Source: Sphingobium sp. C100 (GTDB lineage: Bacteria; Pseudomonadota; Alphaproteobacteria; Sphingomonadales; Sphingomonadaceae). Taken from it: a stretch of 59,698 nucleotides of DNA. The notes under the pieces are model-generated. The model saw only the letters and a program-made list of their open reading frames with translations. It was not told the DNA's origin and ran no database searches. Location of the stretch: NCBI RefSeq assembly GCF_000508185.1, contig NZ_AYOY01000124.1:1-59698 (forward strand). Reading direction: 5' to 3'. Positions 58,711 to 59,698 of the stretch are shown in pieces (the stretch's first letter is position 1; the number at the start of each line of letters is the position of its first letter). The position numbers and the translations under genes were made by a program.

Positions 58711-59613
58711 TCAGCGCCCGCGTGAGCGCAGTTCTACCACGCTGTCGCCAAAGTCCCCATCGCGGCCCTTGAGCGCGGCCTTGAGTCCCTGCTCTGCCAT
58801 ATCCTTCTTGAACTGCGAGCGGCGAGGGCCTTGGGAGAGGTGCGCGCGGGCGTCCAGTTCGGCCGAAAACCGCTGGAGCGTCCGCGCACCGGCCAGCTCA
58901 AGCGCAAAATTGACCGTGCGCTTGTGAGTCGACAGCAATTCTGAATCGACCAGGCCAATGCGGTGGAGAAGATGATCGACATAGGCGTCGAGTTCATCGG
59001 CCGGCACGGCGTCAAGCACCAGCCCCAGCTTTGCCGCGGTGTCGCCGGTTACGGTATCGCCGGTGAACAACAGCCGCTTCGCCCATTGCGGGCCGCAATG
59101 ATAGACCCACCAGTGATTGGGCGGATTGCCGTTGGCGCGGGTTGCGGGAAATCCGATCTTGGCGTCGTCGGCGGCAACGACGATGTCGCAGCCCAGCGCC
59201 AGATCGGTCCCGCCCGCCAGGCAATTGCCGTGCACCTTCGCCACGACAGGCTTGTGCGCGTCGAAGGCGAACATGAGATTGTCCTGCGTCCGCTCCAATT
59301 GCCAGCTGTCATCGTCCATCGTGCCGGCATTGGTCCGGTAGAGCCCGGCTTCGTAGGAATCCGGGTCGCCACCGCCACCATAGACGCCCATCAGGTCGTA
59401 ACCGGCGCAAAAATCCTTGCCCCGCCCTTCGATCAGGATGACATTGACGTCCGTCCGGTCATCCGCTTCCTTGAGCGCCAGGTTGATCTCGGCGATCATG
59501 TGGCGGCTGAGCGAGTTGCGCTTGTCAGGCCGGTTAAGAGCGATGCGGGCGCAGCGATCGCGCACTTCAAATTCGATCGTATCGGTGCTCGTCAGCCATT
59601 TGCGCCCGCTCAT
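58711..59613 (-). CDS. Enoyl-CoA hydratase/isomerase (crotonase family, second)
   Basis: 300 residues, slightly longer than usual. RIALNRPDKRNSLS is the N-terminal signature. The oxyanion-hole regions are DFCAGYDLMGVYG and NCLAGGTDLALGCDIVVAA. The Glu expected at GG-x-x-E in hydratases is Asp in AGGTDLAL, which fits a different crotonase reaction such as ring hydrolysis or isomerisation. An extra Trp/His-rich stretch (NPPNHWWVYHCGPQWAK) follows. GGAG precedes ATG 59613. It converges with the second ACAD pair and probably follows another gene that runs off the window end. Confidence 0.88.
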   Translation of the reverse strand: MSGRKWLTSTDTIEFEVRDRCARIALNRPDKRNSLSRHMIAEINLALKEADDRTDVNVILIEGRGKDFCAGYDLMGVYGGGGDPDSYEAGLYRTNAGTMDDDSWQLERTQDNLMFAFDAHKPVVAKVHGNCLAGGTDLALGCDIVVAADDAKIGFPATRANGNPPNHWWVYHCGPQWAKRLLFTGDTVTGDTAAKLGLVLDAVPADELDAYVDHLLHRIGLVDSELLSTHKRTVNFALELAGARTLQRFSAELDARAHLSQGPRRSQFKKDMAEQGLKAALKGRDGDFGDSVVELRSRGR

Positions 59614-59652
59614 ATAACTCCCTCTCCCTGCCATTCTGCCTCTGCTGCGCCT

Positions 59653-59698
59653 TCAGGCCGGCAGTTTTTCCGCCATATTCACCGACTGGCGGGCCGCC
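59653..59698 (-). CDS. C-terminal fragment of a gene continuing past the window
   Basis: On the minus strand the last 15 codons read AARQSVNMAEKLPA and then stop. Codon use is typical for the region, and the stop lies 39 bases before the enoyl-CoA hydratase start. This is probably the end of an upstream gene in the same operon. Too short to name. Confidence 0.4.
   Translation of the reverse strand, partial: AARQSVNMAEKLPA

Overview
The window reads as chromosomal or megaplasmid DNA of an alphaproteobacterial sphingomonad (Sphingobium, Novosphingobium or Rhizorhabdus type). The base composition is high in G+C, and there are two large TonB-dependent receptors with no signalling domain. Catabolic families that sphingomonads expand are abundant: P450cam-like monooxygenases, amidohydrolase-2 enzymes, 3-ketosteroid-dehydrogenase-like flavoproteins, EphB-type epoxide hydrolase and SnoaL-like proteins. 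Ribosome binding sites are mostly GGAGG or GAGAGG. Genus-level placement is inference. There are no rRNA or tRNA genes, no CRISPR array and no intact insertion sequence; one weak transposase-like remnant is noted near 39.7 kb. No gene-free stretch exceeds 300 bases.

Layout. 0.3-3.4 kb: amidohydrolase, a small unknown protein and a thiolase-fold protein without the usual cysteines. 3.6-11 kb: a full carboxylic acid reductase (CAR), a KSTD-like flavoprotein, a TetR regulator and a P450cam-like P450. 11-14.2 kb: SnoaL-like protein, SDR, MaoC-type hydratase and a second TetR. 14.3-17.3 kb: a LuxE-like acyl-adenylating protein followed by a LuxC-like acyl reductase, with no luciferase genes. 17.4-26.5 kb: TonB receptor, paired acyl-CoA dehydrogenases, an alpha/beta-hydrolase-like protein with a C-terminal PKD-like domain, an MFS transporter and a flavin reductase. 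26.6-34.8 kb: amidohydrolase divergent from an IclR regulator, epoxide hydrolase, enoyl-CoA hydratase, a kinase-fold protein with an altered catalytic motif, aldo/keto reductase, GST and an AraC regulator. 34.9-39.7 kb: a tight operon of sulfotransferase, VOC protein, SDR, zinc alcohol dehydrogenase and an alkylsulfatase-like metallo-beta-lactamase-fold protein. 39.9-45.3 kb: DUF1772-like membrane protein, a second KSTD-like flavoprotein, a SnoaL-like protein and a complete gentisate lower pathway (ring-cleaving dioxygenase, fumarylpyruvate hydrolase, maleylpyruvate isomerase). 45.4-52.1 kb: a minus-strand operon of P450, ferredoxin, SDR, alpha/beta-barrel protein, MFS transporter and TonB receptor. 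52.2-59.7 kb: Rieske oxygenase divergent from an acyl-CoA ligase, a free-standing lipoyl domain, a YciI-like protein, a second acyl-CoA dehydrogenase pair and an enoyl-CoA hydratase.

Taken together the genes look like an uptake and degradation island for a bulky hydrophobic ring compound (steroid-, terpenoid- or substituted-aromatic-like): receptors and MFS carriers for import, P450s, Rieske oxygenase and KSTDs for ring oxidation, CoA ligase, ACADs, hydratases and SDRs for side-chain beta-oxidation, and gentisate cleavage to central metabolites. The substrate itself cannot be read from the sequence.

The most unusual element is that two unrelated ATP-dependent routes from carboxylic acid to aldehyde (CAR and the LuxE/LuxC pair) lie 7 kb apart. 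Each is preceded by the same operator-like palindrome, CAACCA-N2-TGGTTG, and one copy sits between the LuxE/LuxC pair and a divergent TetR gene. This suggests one regulator controlling two acid reductases in a catabolic cluster. The CAR also carries Gly where classical CARs have a conserved Asp linked, from memory of the literature, to stopping reduction at the aldehyde.
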